A stretch of DNA of 64,000 bases from Caenorhabditis remanei (GCF_010183535.1 NC_071333.1:15126587-15190586); one strand, 5' to 3'; positions 39,268 through 51,652 are shown, counted from the first letter of the stretch. The notes: a model not told the origin generated them from the letters alone. Translations and numbers: made by a program.

Positions 39268-39860
39268 ACAATATTCACATTTTTTGTATCTCATATCATT
39301 TTCTGTTTATTTTCTTTTTCTCTATCCGCTTTCTAACTTTTTTCGTGTTAGTTAGTTACATACCTTCGTATCTGCTTCACATACCAAAAAATCCCAAATC
39401 CAATCTCAAATTGTGTTCGCTTTTTGTCCAGTTCTGTGAACTGTTCGCTTTTCATTTTCAAATTTTTTTCAAATTCTTTTTTTGCCCGTAAACCGTCCTA
39501 TAATTCGATTCCCTTTTTGAATCTGTGAATTTTCTAAACCTCAACGAGCTTTTTTCCGTTTGAACGTTTCTGCTGTATTTCTGTCCGCTTTTAATTTTTT
39601 TCTATAAAATTTTTCCTACATTTGATAAAATCATCAAAAAGTACAGTACACGTTTTCCATGACCTCTAAATCAGATTGAGACCAAAGAAATCTTCAGATT
39701 TCCTTCCTTACCACTCTGACTAATGGATTACAACTTCCGAATCATAAAACCTCCGACGAGTTCAACTTTTTCGACAACGATAAACTGATGCATTGTCAGG
39801 ATTGCTCTTTTTGTGAATGACTATGTACTTCTTTACTTCATTCTTTGACTTCTCCCACTG
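39268..39860. other. Intergenic: globin 3' UTR and spacer
   Basis: T-rich sequence with long pyrimidine runs. No gene is seen. Earlier exons of the next gene are possible but not supported. Confidence 0.5.
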
Positions 39861-40333
39861 ATGGAGCAACCGACGACTGTCAAATTCAATTTATCAGTAG
39901 AATTAATAGTAAGTTGTAAGATAATATCTTAGCAGCATTCGCCTTAATTTCAGACTAGATACCGTAGAACCAGCAACAGACTTATTGATACAATGCAAAT
40001 GTTTGTGAGTTTCGTTCTCCATTATAACAAAAATCGAAGTCATAAGTATTACAGAATAATAAATTCGTGGAAACAGAACTGATAATATACGACAAAGCAA
40101 AGAAAATTTTGCAAGCAGTGATTGGAAAACTGGAGATTGTGATTTCTTATGGACCTTGTGAATTTGAATGGGTTTGGAAACAGACACAGAAATGTTGTCC
40201 ATTAATAAGAAATTTTCAGATGGATGAAGTTCACAAGTCTATACTAGATTTCAACGAATGTACAGACAAATATGAAGATATTCTATATGATATCGATCAA
40301 CTACCAAAACCGAACTCTAAACGACGCCGTTAG
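39861..40333 (+). CDS. Small uncharacterised protein, three exons
   Basis: Exons 39861-39908, 39954-40004 and 40055-40333 join in phase 0 to 125 aa. Introns are 45 and 50 nt with GTAAGT and GTGAGT donors and TTCAG/TTACAG acceptors, which is strong evidence for a real gene. The N-terminus (MEQPTTVKFNLSVELI) is followed by a basic segment (TRYRRTSNR). A mixed helical body contains four Cys (PCEFEW, QKCCPL, NECTD), and the tail is basic (PNSKRRR), which could act as a nuclear signal. No signal peptide is seen. I do not recognise the family. No TTTCAG precedes the ATG, so the true start could lie in an upstream exon. Confidence 0.6.
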
Positions 40334-40719
40334 GCTGAAAATCACATGATTCTAGAGTGAATGTACCTTTTACATGTTTAGTACATGTTTTATATGATTA
40401 TAATAATGTCTCGTAATTTGTCTAGATTGTACACCCCATATACCTTATGACAGGTCCAAGTTACAGTAGCCTTGAGAAATTGAGAAATTTGAACTTAGTA
40501 CTTTGATCAGCTCCCATTAGCACATTAAAATCATCACATGGTACGGTTAGTACGGCACTTATCGTACGATCTGTCAAAATGACAGTTGATAATGTTTTAG
40601 GCAAAAAATTCCTACATCGAAGTCTTTTTTTTTCGATTCCATATACGTTTCTGATAAGAGTTTTCCACATCAACCCTCATTTCATTCGCTGTTTTCATAC
40701 AGCTGCTGGTCGCTGAGAG
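40334..40719. other. Short intergenic spacer
   Basis: 386 bp between two plus-strand genes. GATTTTCATACAG ends 16-20 nt before the next ATG and may be its trans-splice acceptor. Nothing else is seen. Confidence 0.5.
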
Positions 40720-41653
40720 ATGAGTCTCTATACTCTCCCGGTAAGATTAATTGTGAAAATCCCCTAAAAACAGATCAATTTCAGAACCCATCTGGAGGAC
40801 CGCCAATCACCGTTGCAGTTGTGCACCAGATGCTACCATCGGGGAGGCCACCAAAACTCCATTATATGGAGAGGACCCTGGAGAATGGAGAAGTCATCAG
40901 ACATACGGTTGTAAATGAGAATGCGGTCAACGCTCTGCTGATAAACGGTTTTAAAGTATTACCTCATAAGTAAAACCATTTGAACAGTGTGAACTTTTAA
41001 AATAGAAACGCCCATCTTGCACTTTTACTAATATTAGTCGTTATCAGTCGATGTAGTATGGAACTGTCAATAATTCTTACAGAGGTCATATCCAGAGCCC
41101 GGGGAAGTTGTCTCCATCGAAACCGATCCAGCCGATACTGGCCACGTGATCTGTCGCCCCTCGCCTCTTCTGCCTCTTATCAAGGGACTCACACCAGAAA
41201 TACTGGTGAGATACTCCTAGTTCTCATCCAAATTTTGAATTTCTTCCATTTACAGGCAGCCTTCATACAACCTGGAGATGACGCCATTGCAAGATGCCAC
41301 CAGGAGCTCTATCGCCGTCAGATTGCCAGGAACAGAATTCCGACAAGAAAAGAGTATGAAGCTGCGCTCAAACTTAATCTCAATCCTCTCCTCAATCTTC
41401 GAAAAGAAGAAGAGAGGAAGACAAAGGAAGAAAAGAAGTTGACAAAGAAAAGCCACAAGAAAATGCCTCGTGGCAAATTTCCCAGTCAGAAGTCGGTCTT
41501 GGAAGTACTATTTTATTTGACACAACTCGCCTAAATAATTTATAAAATTTTCAGAAAATCATGCTGGATGCTGAACGAGATGCAGTCAAACGACGCCCAT
41601 CATCACAAGCTCGTTTCCCATCACAAGCATTCCCAATGGGAAGAATCTGGTGA
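40720..41653 (+). CDS. Uncharacterised 220-aa protein with a charged coiled segment
   Basis: Five exons (40720-40740, 40785-40955, 41083-41205, 41256-41504, 41555-41653) join in phase 0 throughout. The first 110 residues are a globular-looking region (PPITVAVVHQM, GHVICRPSPLLPLI). Next comes a helical stretch (DAIARCHQELYRRQIARNR), then a Lys/Glu-rich run at about 150-170, and a basic C-terminus ending FPMGRIW. There is no signal peptide or membrane segment. A TTTCATACAG just upstream of the ATG looks like a spliced-leader acceptor. The second donor (AAA|GTATTA) was chosen because it keeps phase 0. A frame through it would stop at CATAAGTAA. I do not recognise the family. Confidence 0.7.
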
Positions 41654-42393
41654 TCGATAATTTCTTTTTTTTTTAAATTTTTGCTTTCTCATATCGTTCA
41701 TCTGATAAACTTTCGATTCATCAACCCTTTTTTTGTTTTCGTTGCGTTTCGCGTTCAACCCGTCCCGATAAGAAAAAAGTCTGTACGAAAGATAGGTTAA
41801 TCAAACCTGATGCAATATAAAGAACCAATTCCACAGTGAAAGATAACCACAAATCATTCGCCCTTAAAAATGAAATGAGGGGAGAATTTTTTTTTGGTTT
41901 AGAAACTTGTGATCTAGTGTTAATGATATAAGACGAGGCGGATAGAAATGATTAGAAAAAGGTGGCAATCCAAATTGGGTTTGATTTATTTTTGAAACTT
42001 CTAAAACCAAGATCAATTACTGGTTTATTGTACTGAAAAGACTATTTTCCTTCCTTGCAACAAACAGTCAAACGTGCCCCACAATTTGATAACATACAAA
42101 GTTTGGCAGTACTTCAATTTCGACGCCGTTATCTGTCTTACTTCAGACTGTAAATCTGTCAAAATTATTGGTTTTCGCTTCTTTGTGACGTCAATGGAAA
42201 CGATCGAACAGTCGCATTGTACCTATGTTCTTGCGGAAAATCACTAGAGGGAGATTAGTGATAAGAGAGATTGGACAGAGAACGCTTTTTTTTCTACGCA
42301 TGCCTTAGTTCTTTTCACATGTTAGAATAAATATGAACATTTTGCAGAAAAATCGTTTATTAGATATTGGAAATTGCAAAATATTCAAAAAGT
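41654..42393. other. Convergent intergenic gap
   Basis: 3' flanks of a plus-strand and a minus-strand gene. A purine/T-rich segment, with no frame of interest. Confidence 0.5.
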
Positions 42394-43169
42394 TCAAAGA
42401 TGGAAATACGTTTTTTCTTGGGCGAAAGTTGCTGAACTTGGCGCTGGGTCCTGTGGGGCGTCGGAGATAGACATTGAGCTCAACTGCTTGTTGGCAAACG
42501 TGATAACGGTAGGAGTAACTCCCATCTCTCTGGTAACGTACTTGTGGGCGATTTCGGCCGCCTTCATAGTGGTAACAGTTTTCGGACGTCGCTTTTTCGG
42601 TCCCTCGGTCTTCAGAGGTCTTCCTTTCCCAATTCCTTTGGTTGGTTTACGATTTTTCTGCCGGTTGTTTGAACGAGTAGGGGTAGGCTCCGGAGGGTGA
42701 CACTGAAACATACATTTGATGATAAGAGAATAAAATTGGTTGTTATATCAAGCCTGTGAGTAAGTTAGTATGGTTGGGTTTATTAAGCGGTTAGTAAGTG
42801 CTGAACGGCCAAAAGAGTTAGTGAGCTCAGCTTAGCTCTTTTATACCGAATCAGACATGAATCCAGAAGTGTCGTAAGAAAATGTGGCCACTGGGGCCAA
42901 AATTGGAGGTTCCGCGCGGACTCGTGGTTTACGGTATAAGTCAGATACCGTAACCGGAGGTGTCAAAAGTTGGGTGTCAGACACGGTGAAAAGTTTCGGT
43001 ATGTCTAATCGGCTTACCGACACATTCTAAAGTTGTCAATTATCGGAATCTTGGTTCCTCCTAAGATTCTTACCTCTTCAGCATCATTGTTGTTGTTGTT
43101 ATTATTACTGATGGTGTTGTTATTGTAGTTGTGGTTGACAGCGACCGGCGCACTAGGGTTCGAGTTCAT
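42394..43169 (-). CDS. Asn-rich basic protein with an AT-hook-like motif, three exons
   Basis: Minus-strand exons 43169-43074, 43026-42847 and 42702-42394 are all phase 0, giving 194 aa. Exon 1 holds poly-Asn (seven in a row at 22-28). The last exon has the basic stretch GKGRPLK (117-123) followed by GPKKRRPKT, like an AT-hook next to a nuclear signal, so DNA binding is possible. A helical segment follows (MKAAEIAHKYVTREMG). The start is supported by TCTTACAG three bases upstream. The middle exon lies between a 47-nt intron and donor GTATAA. Skipping it also keeps phase, and reading through its donor gives a stop at once, so it may be a cassette or alternative terminal exon. I do not recognise the family. 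Confidence 0.6.
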
Positions 43170-43648
43170 TTTCTGTAAGAACTGAACTGTTAAGAAGTAG
43201 AAGTCACGGGTGTTATCAGTCTGATAGTGATGATAGCACGAATCAGGCGAGTGAAAAAATAATTGGAAAGGTGGATGAGGTGGGTGGTGCTAGCCATCGA
43301 GATTCTCGGTTTCTATTGGACGGGGAGTGACAGACAAAGAAACGAAAAAGATACAGTGTATGGTGAAGAAGTGATAAGATGTTTTTTGATAAATGTTCAT
43401 TAGGTTGGGAATGGTCTTGTTCTTTTTCTTTTTTTCGCATTCGACTGATGGAAAATGGAAGAGTAGAAGAAAATGTTGTGTATGATAGATATGAATTTAA
43501 GGAAAGGGAAAATACTGGGGAAGTGAAACTGGAAAGACAACGCGAATTGATATTTTGACTCATCTACATACTTGAATCGGAATTTACACATTTTTAGTTG
43601 AATTTTTAAATGCCTTGTAACTCTACTTATCTCTAAGGATTATACTGC
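43170..43648. other. Upstream region of the Asn-rich gene
   Basis: Likely promoter and 5' flank. Minus-strand frames at 43243-43591 overlap each other and show no splice context joining them to the gene. Confidence 0.4.
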
Positions 43649-44470
43649 TGCTTTCCAGTAGTGTTTAGTCATTTTTCTTCATGTTTCATAACTTTGTTTA
43701 TTCTCCACCATCCCTGCTGAAATTAGTGTCAAAGTGATTTATTCTTGACAATTTATAAGATTCCATTAAAAAATTTCAGAAAGAACATTTTATCTCCAAA
43801 TTCACTCAGTGTCTCAACAACACATTTTCCGTTCTGCCTACGGTATATTGTAGAGGAGGCGGGGTTCGCGGTGTGTGCAAAACATAGCGGCTAGCGGAAC
43901 CTGGGAAGTGTCAGAGGCTGACTTCTTTTCTCATTTTGTTGAGCAATACAGACATTTCCAGTTGCCCAAATTCATTTTCAAATTCCATGTGACTTGAATA
44001 GAACGTTTTAGCATTCATTACATGTGAAAATCACAAAAATGTGATCATTAGAAGAATATTGTTATGTCTCATAAGTATACAACTCTGTGCATGTTTTTGC
44101 CTATTTATCTGAAATAAGTTAATGTTCAAAATCTGAAACTACTTCAACATTTCTGAAAGCCTCCGTTTTTTAAAATTTGCTCTTCTTTTCCCTTTTTGTC
44201 TGCCAGGAAATAATAAACGAGGTGACTCAGCAACGACACTCCGATATTTCACATTGCCTGTTGTTTATCGTAAATCGACACTATTTTCTATGCGATAGTT
44301 TCAGAATCTAACGGTTTTCAGCTCAGAAACATTATCTTTTTCTTGAATTCATCACCGGATTTTTTCTCCAAAAAATTCTGCACGAATGGAATACAGCTGT
44401 TAGTGCAAAAAGTGAGTTTTTTATCTTAATTAAAAAATACATTTTCTACTTTTTCCTCTTATTTTCTGAT
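43649..44470 (+). repeat. Direct repeat copy A (partner at 62.9-63.4 kb)
   Basis: It starts GCTTTCCAGTAGTG and shares blocks such as CATTTTCCGTTCTGCCT, ACACTCCGA..TTTCACA, GTAAATCGACACTATTTT and TTTTTTCTCCAAAAAATTCT, in the same order and strand, with 62915-63380. Copy A carries about 300 bp more in the middle (43850-44215). Neither copy has a coding frame. Confidence 0.75.
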
Positions 44471-46175
44471 TTCTTCAAACAGTTTTTGTTTGTTTAAAGA
44501 GTTGACTTTCAGAAAAAAAGTTTAAAAAAATTTTAGTGTTTATCATAATTGTTATTTGATTATAAAATTTCAAAAACATTTTTTTCAGGTGGTTCTGGTG
44601 AAAAAATGAAAACATTGAAGTTCAATTTGCGAATAGAACAAAATATAAGACAAGGAACAAAAAGCACTAATAATGTTTTTGATGTGGTCATGTCTGTATC
44701 AATGTAGTTGAAATCCTTCAAGTACAAACGGTGACGAGAAGACGAGAAATGTGAAGTTGCAGTACGTAGTTGGAATATTCTGAATAATACTCAACCTTCA
44801 GTTCTTTAATATTCTGAAATCCTCGATTCGGACATTTGACAGGAAGTTTACACGTGAACAACATGAAAACAAAAGTTCAGGTTATTCTTCTCCTTTTTGT
44901 ACAGAAACATCATCTCACCCGTAGGCAGTTTCATGTTTTCCAGGAATTACGTCATTGCTTCATCACAAGTCATAAATCGTGCTGCAGGAAGTTGGAATAT
45001 AGTAACGAAAAGATGAGGCCATCTCCTAATTGCTGCGGAGACTATGTTAATCGCGTATATGCTTCCCGAAGGCCCATCGATTGTACGAATACCTTACCGA
45101 ACAGCATCCTATCTTTCGTCCTTTCTCTGTTGTCTTGTGGCACAGTCGAATGTTAGAAAAAAGAAGAAAGATCAGTATTCTTATGTGTCAGGTGAGTTTT
45201 GAAGTCGTTCTACTATATTGAAACTATTGTTTCGTATACACTTTCTCAACGATGCTAATACGTGCAGTACAGCGTTAAACTGAATAATAAGCAGAACCTA
45301 AGGAAGGATGCCTGAACGACCGGCTCACTTTTGCTAAATTTTTGGAAGCTCCTTTAGCTGTCAGTGTTTAACCTTCTAACAACGTTAAAAATTGCAACCA
45401 AGACAATATATTTGAAGTGCCGCATTTGTTGGGTGGATTTATCGACCACATGCCCAAGTAACTTTGACAAATTAAGAAAAAGTCGAAAGTGAGTTTTTCT
45501 TTCATAATCAATTATTCCATAGTAGGTGGTTAAAGTTATCAGATGATTTGAACCTTTAACTGAAGTTTTTACAGTTTGAAAAATCCCTTTTCAGGTCCTT
45601 ATACTACATATTTTCACAACGCGCGTAGAACCTTTGTGTCAAGTACAATCTGCATTTTGTCAGTCACCGACAATAAAAGATGAAATATTCTTTCAGAGAG
45701 CTTGCTGAACGTGAAATATCGTACGCCGGGAAATTAGACTGCTAAGAAGACCGGATGGACAACAAATCGTCTTATCGCATTCCATCTCATTCACCAGATG
45801 TGCGTTGCTCAATTTTAAATCAACTGGTTGTGGCTGAATGGAAAACTGACAAAGAAGTGGGAAAATCTTCAGTCCCGTGGTAGTATGCGACAAACTGAAA
45901 TTTGTTTATAAATTTAACAAATTTCAAATGAAGTGAGTATTCGAGAGTTTTTTTTAGGTTTCGACAAATAATTAGATTAAAAACCTTTGTTTTCAGTTCT
46001 TAACTAGCACCTGCTCATCATTGCATTGAATATTTTCTCTCAATGTGATTGAACGATCTACCTGAACACAAAATGAAGAAAGGAGTTCAGGTCATTTTTC
46101 TACTTTTTTGTTCTGTTACTTTACCCATCCCGTCGACAATTTCACTTTTTCAGAACCCAAAAACCTGGTGCCATC
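44471..46175. other. Gene-poor segment with decayed copies of a signal-peptide-like start
   Basis: At 44863 (ATGAAAACAAAAGTTCAGGT) and 46073 (ATGAAGAAAGGAGTTCAGGT) two similar starts are each followed by a hydrophobic T/C-rich stretch and a CCCGT(A/C)G(A/G)CA motif. A third copy lies at 62072. The frames soon break or lose similarity. These look like remnants of a small secreted-protein family, or the shared start of a repeat. No intact gene is seen. Confidence 0.4.
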
Positions 46176-46287
46176 CTTAGTGGATCTCAGACTATCTCAG
46201 CCAATCTTAGGCGATCTAAACCATTCTAAACTAATATAGTCCCACTTAACTATCACTATCCCATTCCAAACACTCTTACCTTCTAGC

Positions 46288-46624
46288 GACAAGGTGATCA
46301 CCACCTACCAAAAGCAATACACCGACATACATTCATCAAGAATATCGTCAGGAACCACGTTCGTGTGCTCGTCTACTACGGTGACACCGACATGGCATGC
46401 AACTTCATGATGGGACAACAGTTCGTCGATCAGTTGGGACTCCGTAGAACATTGAAGAAGACTCCATGGAAGTTCGACAGACAAATCGCTGGATTCAAGA
46501 CACTTTTCGATGGGCTCAGCTTCATTACTATCCGCAGAGCCGGACATATGGGGCCACAATGAAGAGCACCACAGATGTATTACGCTGTTCAACAATTCTT
46601 GCTCAATCATCCACTTAATCTATG
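46288..46624 (+). pseudogene. Serine carboxypeptidase (S10) C-terminal fragment, left arm
   Basis: The frame gives the C-terminal part of a lysosomal-type serine carboxypeptidase (CTSA family): [17 protein letters not shown] with the catalytic Asp region, [22 protein letters not shown], then AGHMGPQ with the catalytic His. A TGA follows where homologues have Trp. The frame then continues RAPQMYYAVQQFLLNHPL to a natural-looking stop. The N-terminal three quarters, including the Ser nucleophile region, are absent. It is a broken fragment carried in the palindrome arm and unlikely to make an enzyme. Confidence 0.85.
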
Positions 46625-47230
46625 ATAGTTAATCTATGATAAAGGCGGCGTTATTTGTTTTTTGATGATTAACACTCTTTGGTTATCTAATAAAAAATAT
46701 GCTCAAATGAAAGGTGGCTAAACTCAGAGCTTAAAGGGGGCACCGGCATTCCAAAAAATTGAGATTTTTAATAGAGCTCGACTCTGAATTTTCGGCAAAA
46801 GAAAAATATCTTTCGGAGCCAGGTCCGAAAAATTACCCTATGACGAGTTATGACGCTTCAAACCCCTTCAAACTAATTTCTACACTGGGAGATTTCAAAT
46901 TCGCGCTTGCATCAGCCCGGATCATCATAGCCAGCATATCTTCAGTCTGAAAGTTTTTTTTTTAGCAGAACTTACCAATTTTGGAATTCAATGCCCAACA
47001 AACCCGTTTTCCTTGTTTCCGAGTTGTCTATCATCGTTCCATCTATTGCATTGCCCTTGTCACTGAGTCCGGTCCTTAATTCCGTCATTCGTCGTTGCAT
47101 CGGTTGATTTTTTGAAAAAAGTGTTAGGGAATTAAATAGAAAAGGAAGAAAGTATCACGTTTCTTAATATTGAAATTCTTATAATCAATCTATAATCTTA
47201 ATAAATATAATCTTAATATTGAAACACACT

Positions 47231-48414
47231 CTAGATCGGGAGGATTCAAATCCGCGTCTACTGAGGTATCCCTCAGCCCGGATAAGTATAGACCTCACGC
47301 AGCGTAACTGACCGTGTCTAACCGGAACCGACACAGATAAGAATGGTGGGGGAAGTTAATTGAAAAGAAATTATCCTGTTTTTGGATATTTTTATAAAAT
47401 TTTGATATAACCTAGATCGGGAGGATTCAAACCCGCGTCTACTGAGGTATCCCTCAGCCCGGATAAGTATAGACCTCACGCAGCGTAACTGACCGTGTCT
47501 AACCGGAACCGACACAGATAAGAATGGTGGGGGAAGTTAATTGAAAAGAAATTATCCTGTTTTTGGATATTATTATAAAATTTTGATAGATGAAAAGAAA
47601 TTATCCTGTTTTTGGATATTTTTATGCAATTTTGATATAATCTAGATCGGGAGGATTCAAACCCGCGTCTACTGAGGTATCCCTCAGCCCGGATAAGTAT
47701 AGACCTCACGCAGCGTAACTGACCGTGTCTAACCGGAACCGACACAGATAAGAATGGTGGGGGAAGTTAATTGAAAAGAAATTATCCTGTTTTTGGATAT
47801 TATTATAAAATTTTGATAGATGAAAAGAAATTATCCTGTTTTTGGATATTTTTATGCAATTTTGATATAATCTAGATCGGGAGGATTCAAACCCGCGTCT
47901 ACTGAGGTATCCCTCAGCCCGGATAAGTATAGACCTCACGCAGCGTAACTGACCGTGTCTAACCGGAACCGACACAGATAAGAATGGTTGGGGAAGCTAA
48001 TTGAAAAGAAATTATCCTGTTTTTGGATATTTTTATAAAATTTTGATATAACCTAGATCGGGAGGATTCAAACCCGCGTCTACTGAGGTATCCCTCAGCC
48101 CGGATAAGTATAGACCTCACGCAGCGTAACTGACCGTGTCTAACCGGAACCGACACAGATAAGAATGGTGGGGGAAGTTAATTGAAAAGAAATTATCCTG
48201 TTTTTGGATATTATTATAAAATTTTGATAGATGAAAAGAAATTATCCTGTTTTTGGATATTTTTATGCAATTTTGATATAATCTAGATCGGGAGGATTCA
48301 AACCCGCGTCTACTGAGGTATCCCTCAGCCCGGATAAGTATAGACCTCACGCAGCGTAACTGACCGTGTCTAACCGGAACCGACACAGATAAGAATGGTG
48401 GGGGAAGTCAAAGT
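47231..48414 (-). repeat. Tandem array of tRNA-like 181/230-bp units, left arm (6 units)
   Basis: Units start (as CTAGATCGGGAGG on the plus strand) at 47231, 47412, 47642, 47872, 48053 and 48283, so spacings are 181, 230, 230, 181 and 230. The 230-bp form has a duplicated AT-rich spacer (GAAAAGAAATTATCCTG...). The structured core of about 100 nt lies on the minus strand. The small open frames inside each unit are a by-product of the repeat. Confidence 0.9.
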
Positions 48415-49930
48415 GTCTAGGGGTTATAACTCACTTCTATTTTTGTGATGGTTGTTTGATTCTTCTCGTTCCATTGCTTGCCTGTCAATCTTATTTTGCA
48501 TTGGACCATCCCTCATCCTTCGCGACGCTTGGTTTCCTTTCTCTCAGCTTTTCTGTAGTACTGAAAAATTAAACAATAATTTGTGAACTTATTGAGCAAA
48601 AAGGACATATAAGAACGAGATAAATTTATAGGGATATATGAAAGATGGCCAAAAAAGAAAAGATGGAAGAGTCACCATCCAGTACGAAGAGATGGTGGAC
48701 GACTGACCCAAGAAGCTGAGGTAAAAAAACTGGGTGTCAGGAGGCGGAGTCCAGTAAAAAGCAGCCATCTGGTGGTCTAATAGAATAGGCCATATAAAAA
48801 GAGATTTCTCATTGAGATAAGTGAGCAGGTGGCTTGTGTTAACACTAATGAGACAATAGGCAAATGTCTATCTATTCTATGTTGTCTTGGGAAAATATTC
48901 AAACGAGAGTCTTATCGGGTGACGTGAGACGACGGCCATCTGGGGAAGGGCAGGTGTGTCCTCTAATACGATCATTCAAGGTTCCAAGTTTCCCCAAAGT
49001 GATGCGTTAGGATCGATTTCCCAAGGAGATAAGGAGGCAGATGGTCATATGTGAAGAATAACAATACACCAACAATAAAAAAACAATAGAACGAAGATTC
49101 CGAGGTTCGAAAAAAATCTGCATTCCAATATTGTACGGTTGGCACCGTGTGCACTACAAAACATTTCTTCCAACCTCATATGTTCAGTTATACGGTGGGA
49201 TTTCTTAAGAAAATACCATGGCAGGTAGTATTTGTGAAGAAAATTGACAATAGACCTTACGACATCTGTTGTGTGTTTATTCCATTTCATTTATATTGTC
49301 TTCACATATTTCCATCTGCCTCCTTATCTCCCTGGGAAATCGGTCTTTGTGGGAAACTTGGAACCTCGAACGGTCGCATTAGAGGAAACTTCTGTTATTC
49401 CCCAGATGGCGGTCGTCTCATTTGATCCAATCTCACTCTCGTTTGAATTTCCCTATTGTCACATGACAGTTAACACAAACCACCTGCTCACTTATCTTCA
49501 TGAGAAATCTCTTTTTATGATTTATACTATCAGACCAGCTGATGTCTACTAGACTCCGCCCACTGACACTCAGTCTCTTCACATCATATTCTTGGCTCAG
49601 TCGTCCAGTATCCATCCGTAGTAGATGGTGACTCTTCTATTTTCTCCTTTTGGCCATCTTTGAGATATCCTCATTACCATGATTTTTTTCGTCTCACTCT
49701 TTTCTCTGATCTCTATATATACTCACTGAATTTACAAATTAGTGTTTTCTTTTTCAGTGCTGAACTAAAGTGGACAGAGCAAACGAACCGTCGTGGTGGA
49801 TGAGTAATGGTCATGTGCAAGAATCAGTTTACAAGAAAGCAATGGATCGAGAAGAATAGCGTGAGGATCATTTTGATAAACGTGAGTTTGAACCTCTAGA
49901 ATCAGGATAGTTTTTCGCCCTAAACTTTGT
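48415..49930. repeat. Inner arms and loop of the palindrome
   Basis: Segments at about 48590-49056 pair with 49298-49690, for example GGAGATAAGGAGGCAGATGG with CCATCTGCCTCCTTATCTCC. The loop at 49057-49297 is unpaired. No intact coding frame. Frames at 49045-49290 and 49147-49552 overlap on opposite strands and show no homology I recognise. Confidence 0.75.
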
Positions 49931-51652
49931 CTTCCCCCACCATTCTTATCTGTGTCGGTTCCGGTTAGACACGGTCAGTTACGCTGCGTGAGGTCTATAC
50001 TTATCCGGGCTGAGGTTTACTTCAGTAGACGCGGGTTTGAATCCTCCCGATCTAGAATATATCAAAATTTTATAAAAATATCCATAAACAGGATAATTTC
50101 TTTTCAATTAACTTCCCCCACCATTCTTATCTGTGTCGGTTCCGGTTAGACACAGTCAGTTACGCTGCGTGAGGTCTATACTTATCCGGGCTGAGGGATA
50201 CCTCAGTAGACGCGGGTTTGAATCCTCCCGATCTAGGTTATATCAAAATTTTATAAAAATATCCAAAAACAGGATAATTTCTTTTCAATTAACTTCCCCC
50301 ACCATTCTTATCTGTGTCGGTTCCGGTTAGACACGGTCAGTTACGCTGCGTGAGGTCTATACTTATCCGGGCTGAGGTTTACTTCAGTAGACGCGGGTTT
50401 GAATCCTCCCGATCTAGAATATATCAAAATTTTATAAAAATATCCATAAACAGGATAATTTCTTTTCAATTAACTTCCCCCACCATTCTTATCTGTGTCG
50501 GTTCCGGTTAGACACGGTCAGTTACGCTGCGTGAGGTCTATACTAATCCGGGCTGAGGTTTACTTCAGTAGACGCGGGTTTGAATCCTCCCGATCTAGAA
50601 TATATCAAAATTTTATAAAAATATCCATAAACAGGATAATTTCTTTTCAATTAACTTCCCCCACCATTCTTATCTGTGTCGGTTCCGGTTAGACACGGTC
50701 AGTTACGCTGCGTGAGGTCTATACTTATCCGGGCTGAGGGATACCTCAGTAGACGCGGGTTTGAATCCTCCCGATCTAGATTATATCAAAATTGCATAAA
50801 AATATCCAAAAACAGGATAATTTCTTTTCATCTATCAAAATTTTATAATAATATCCAAAAACAGGATAATTTCTTTTCAATTAACTTCCCCCACCATTAT
50901 TATCTGTGTCGGTTCCGGTTAGACACGGTCAATTACGCTGCGTGAGGTCTATACTTATCCGGGCTGAGGGATACCTCAGTAGACGCGGGTTTGAATCCTC
51001 CCGATCTAGGTTATATCAAAATTTTATAAAAATATCAAAAAACATGATAATTTCTTTTCATATACCAGAATTTTATAAAAATATCCATAAACAGGATAAT
51101 TTCTTTTCAATTAACTTCCCCCTCCATTCTTATCTGTGTCGGTTCCGGTTAGACACGGTCAGTTACGCTGCGTGAGGTCTATACTTATCCGGGCTGAGGG
51201 ATACCTCAGTAGACGCGGGTTTGAGTCCTCCCGATCTAGGTTATATCAAAATTTCATAATAATATCCAAAAACAGGATAATTTCTTTTCAATTAACTTCC
51301 CCCACCATTCTTATCTGTGTCGGTTCCGGTTAGACACAGTCAGTTACGCTGCGTGAGGTCTATACTTATCCGGGCTGAGGGATACCTCAGTAGACGCGGG
51401 TTTGAATCCTCCCGATCTAGGTTATATCAAAATTTTATAAAAATATCAAAAAACATGATAATTTCTTTTCATATACCAGAATTTTATAAAAATATCCATA
51501 AACAGGATAATTTCTTTTCAATTAACTTCCCCCTCCATTCTTATCTGTGTCGGTTCCGGTTAGACACAGTCAGTTACGCTGCGTGAGGTCTATACTTATC
51601 CGGGCTGAGGGATACCTCAGTAGACGCGGATTTGAATCCTCCCGATCTAGAG
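49931..51652 (+). repeat. Tandem array of tRNA-like 181/230-bp units, right arm (9 units)
   Basis: Inverted counterpart of the left array. Units are spaced 181, 181, 181, 181, 230, 230, 181 and 230. The core reads GTCGG...CTGAGGGATACCTCAG...GGTTTGAATCC...CCGATCTAG. Several units carry CTGAGGTTTACTTCAG instead, which keeps the hairpin paired through a G-T. A short TTTT run lies some 12-20 nt after each core. Confidence 0.9.

Noticed and set aside
47318..51586. Repeated 65-89 codon frames starting MSVPVRHGQLRCVRS across both arrays
   Set aside because: They are generated by the tandem repeat itself, occur once per unit with no start or splice context, and run through the structured tRNA-like core.
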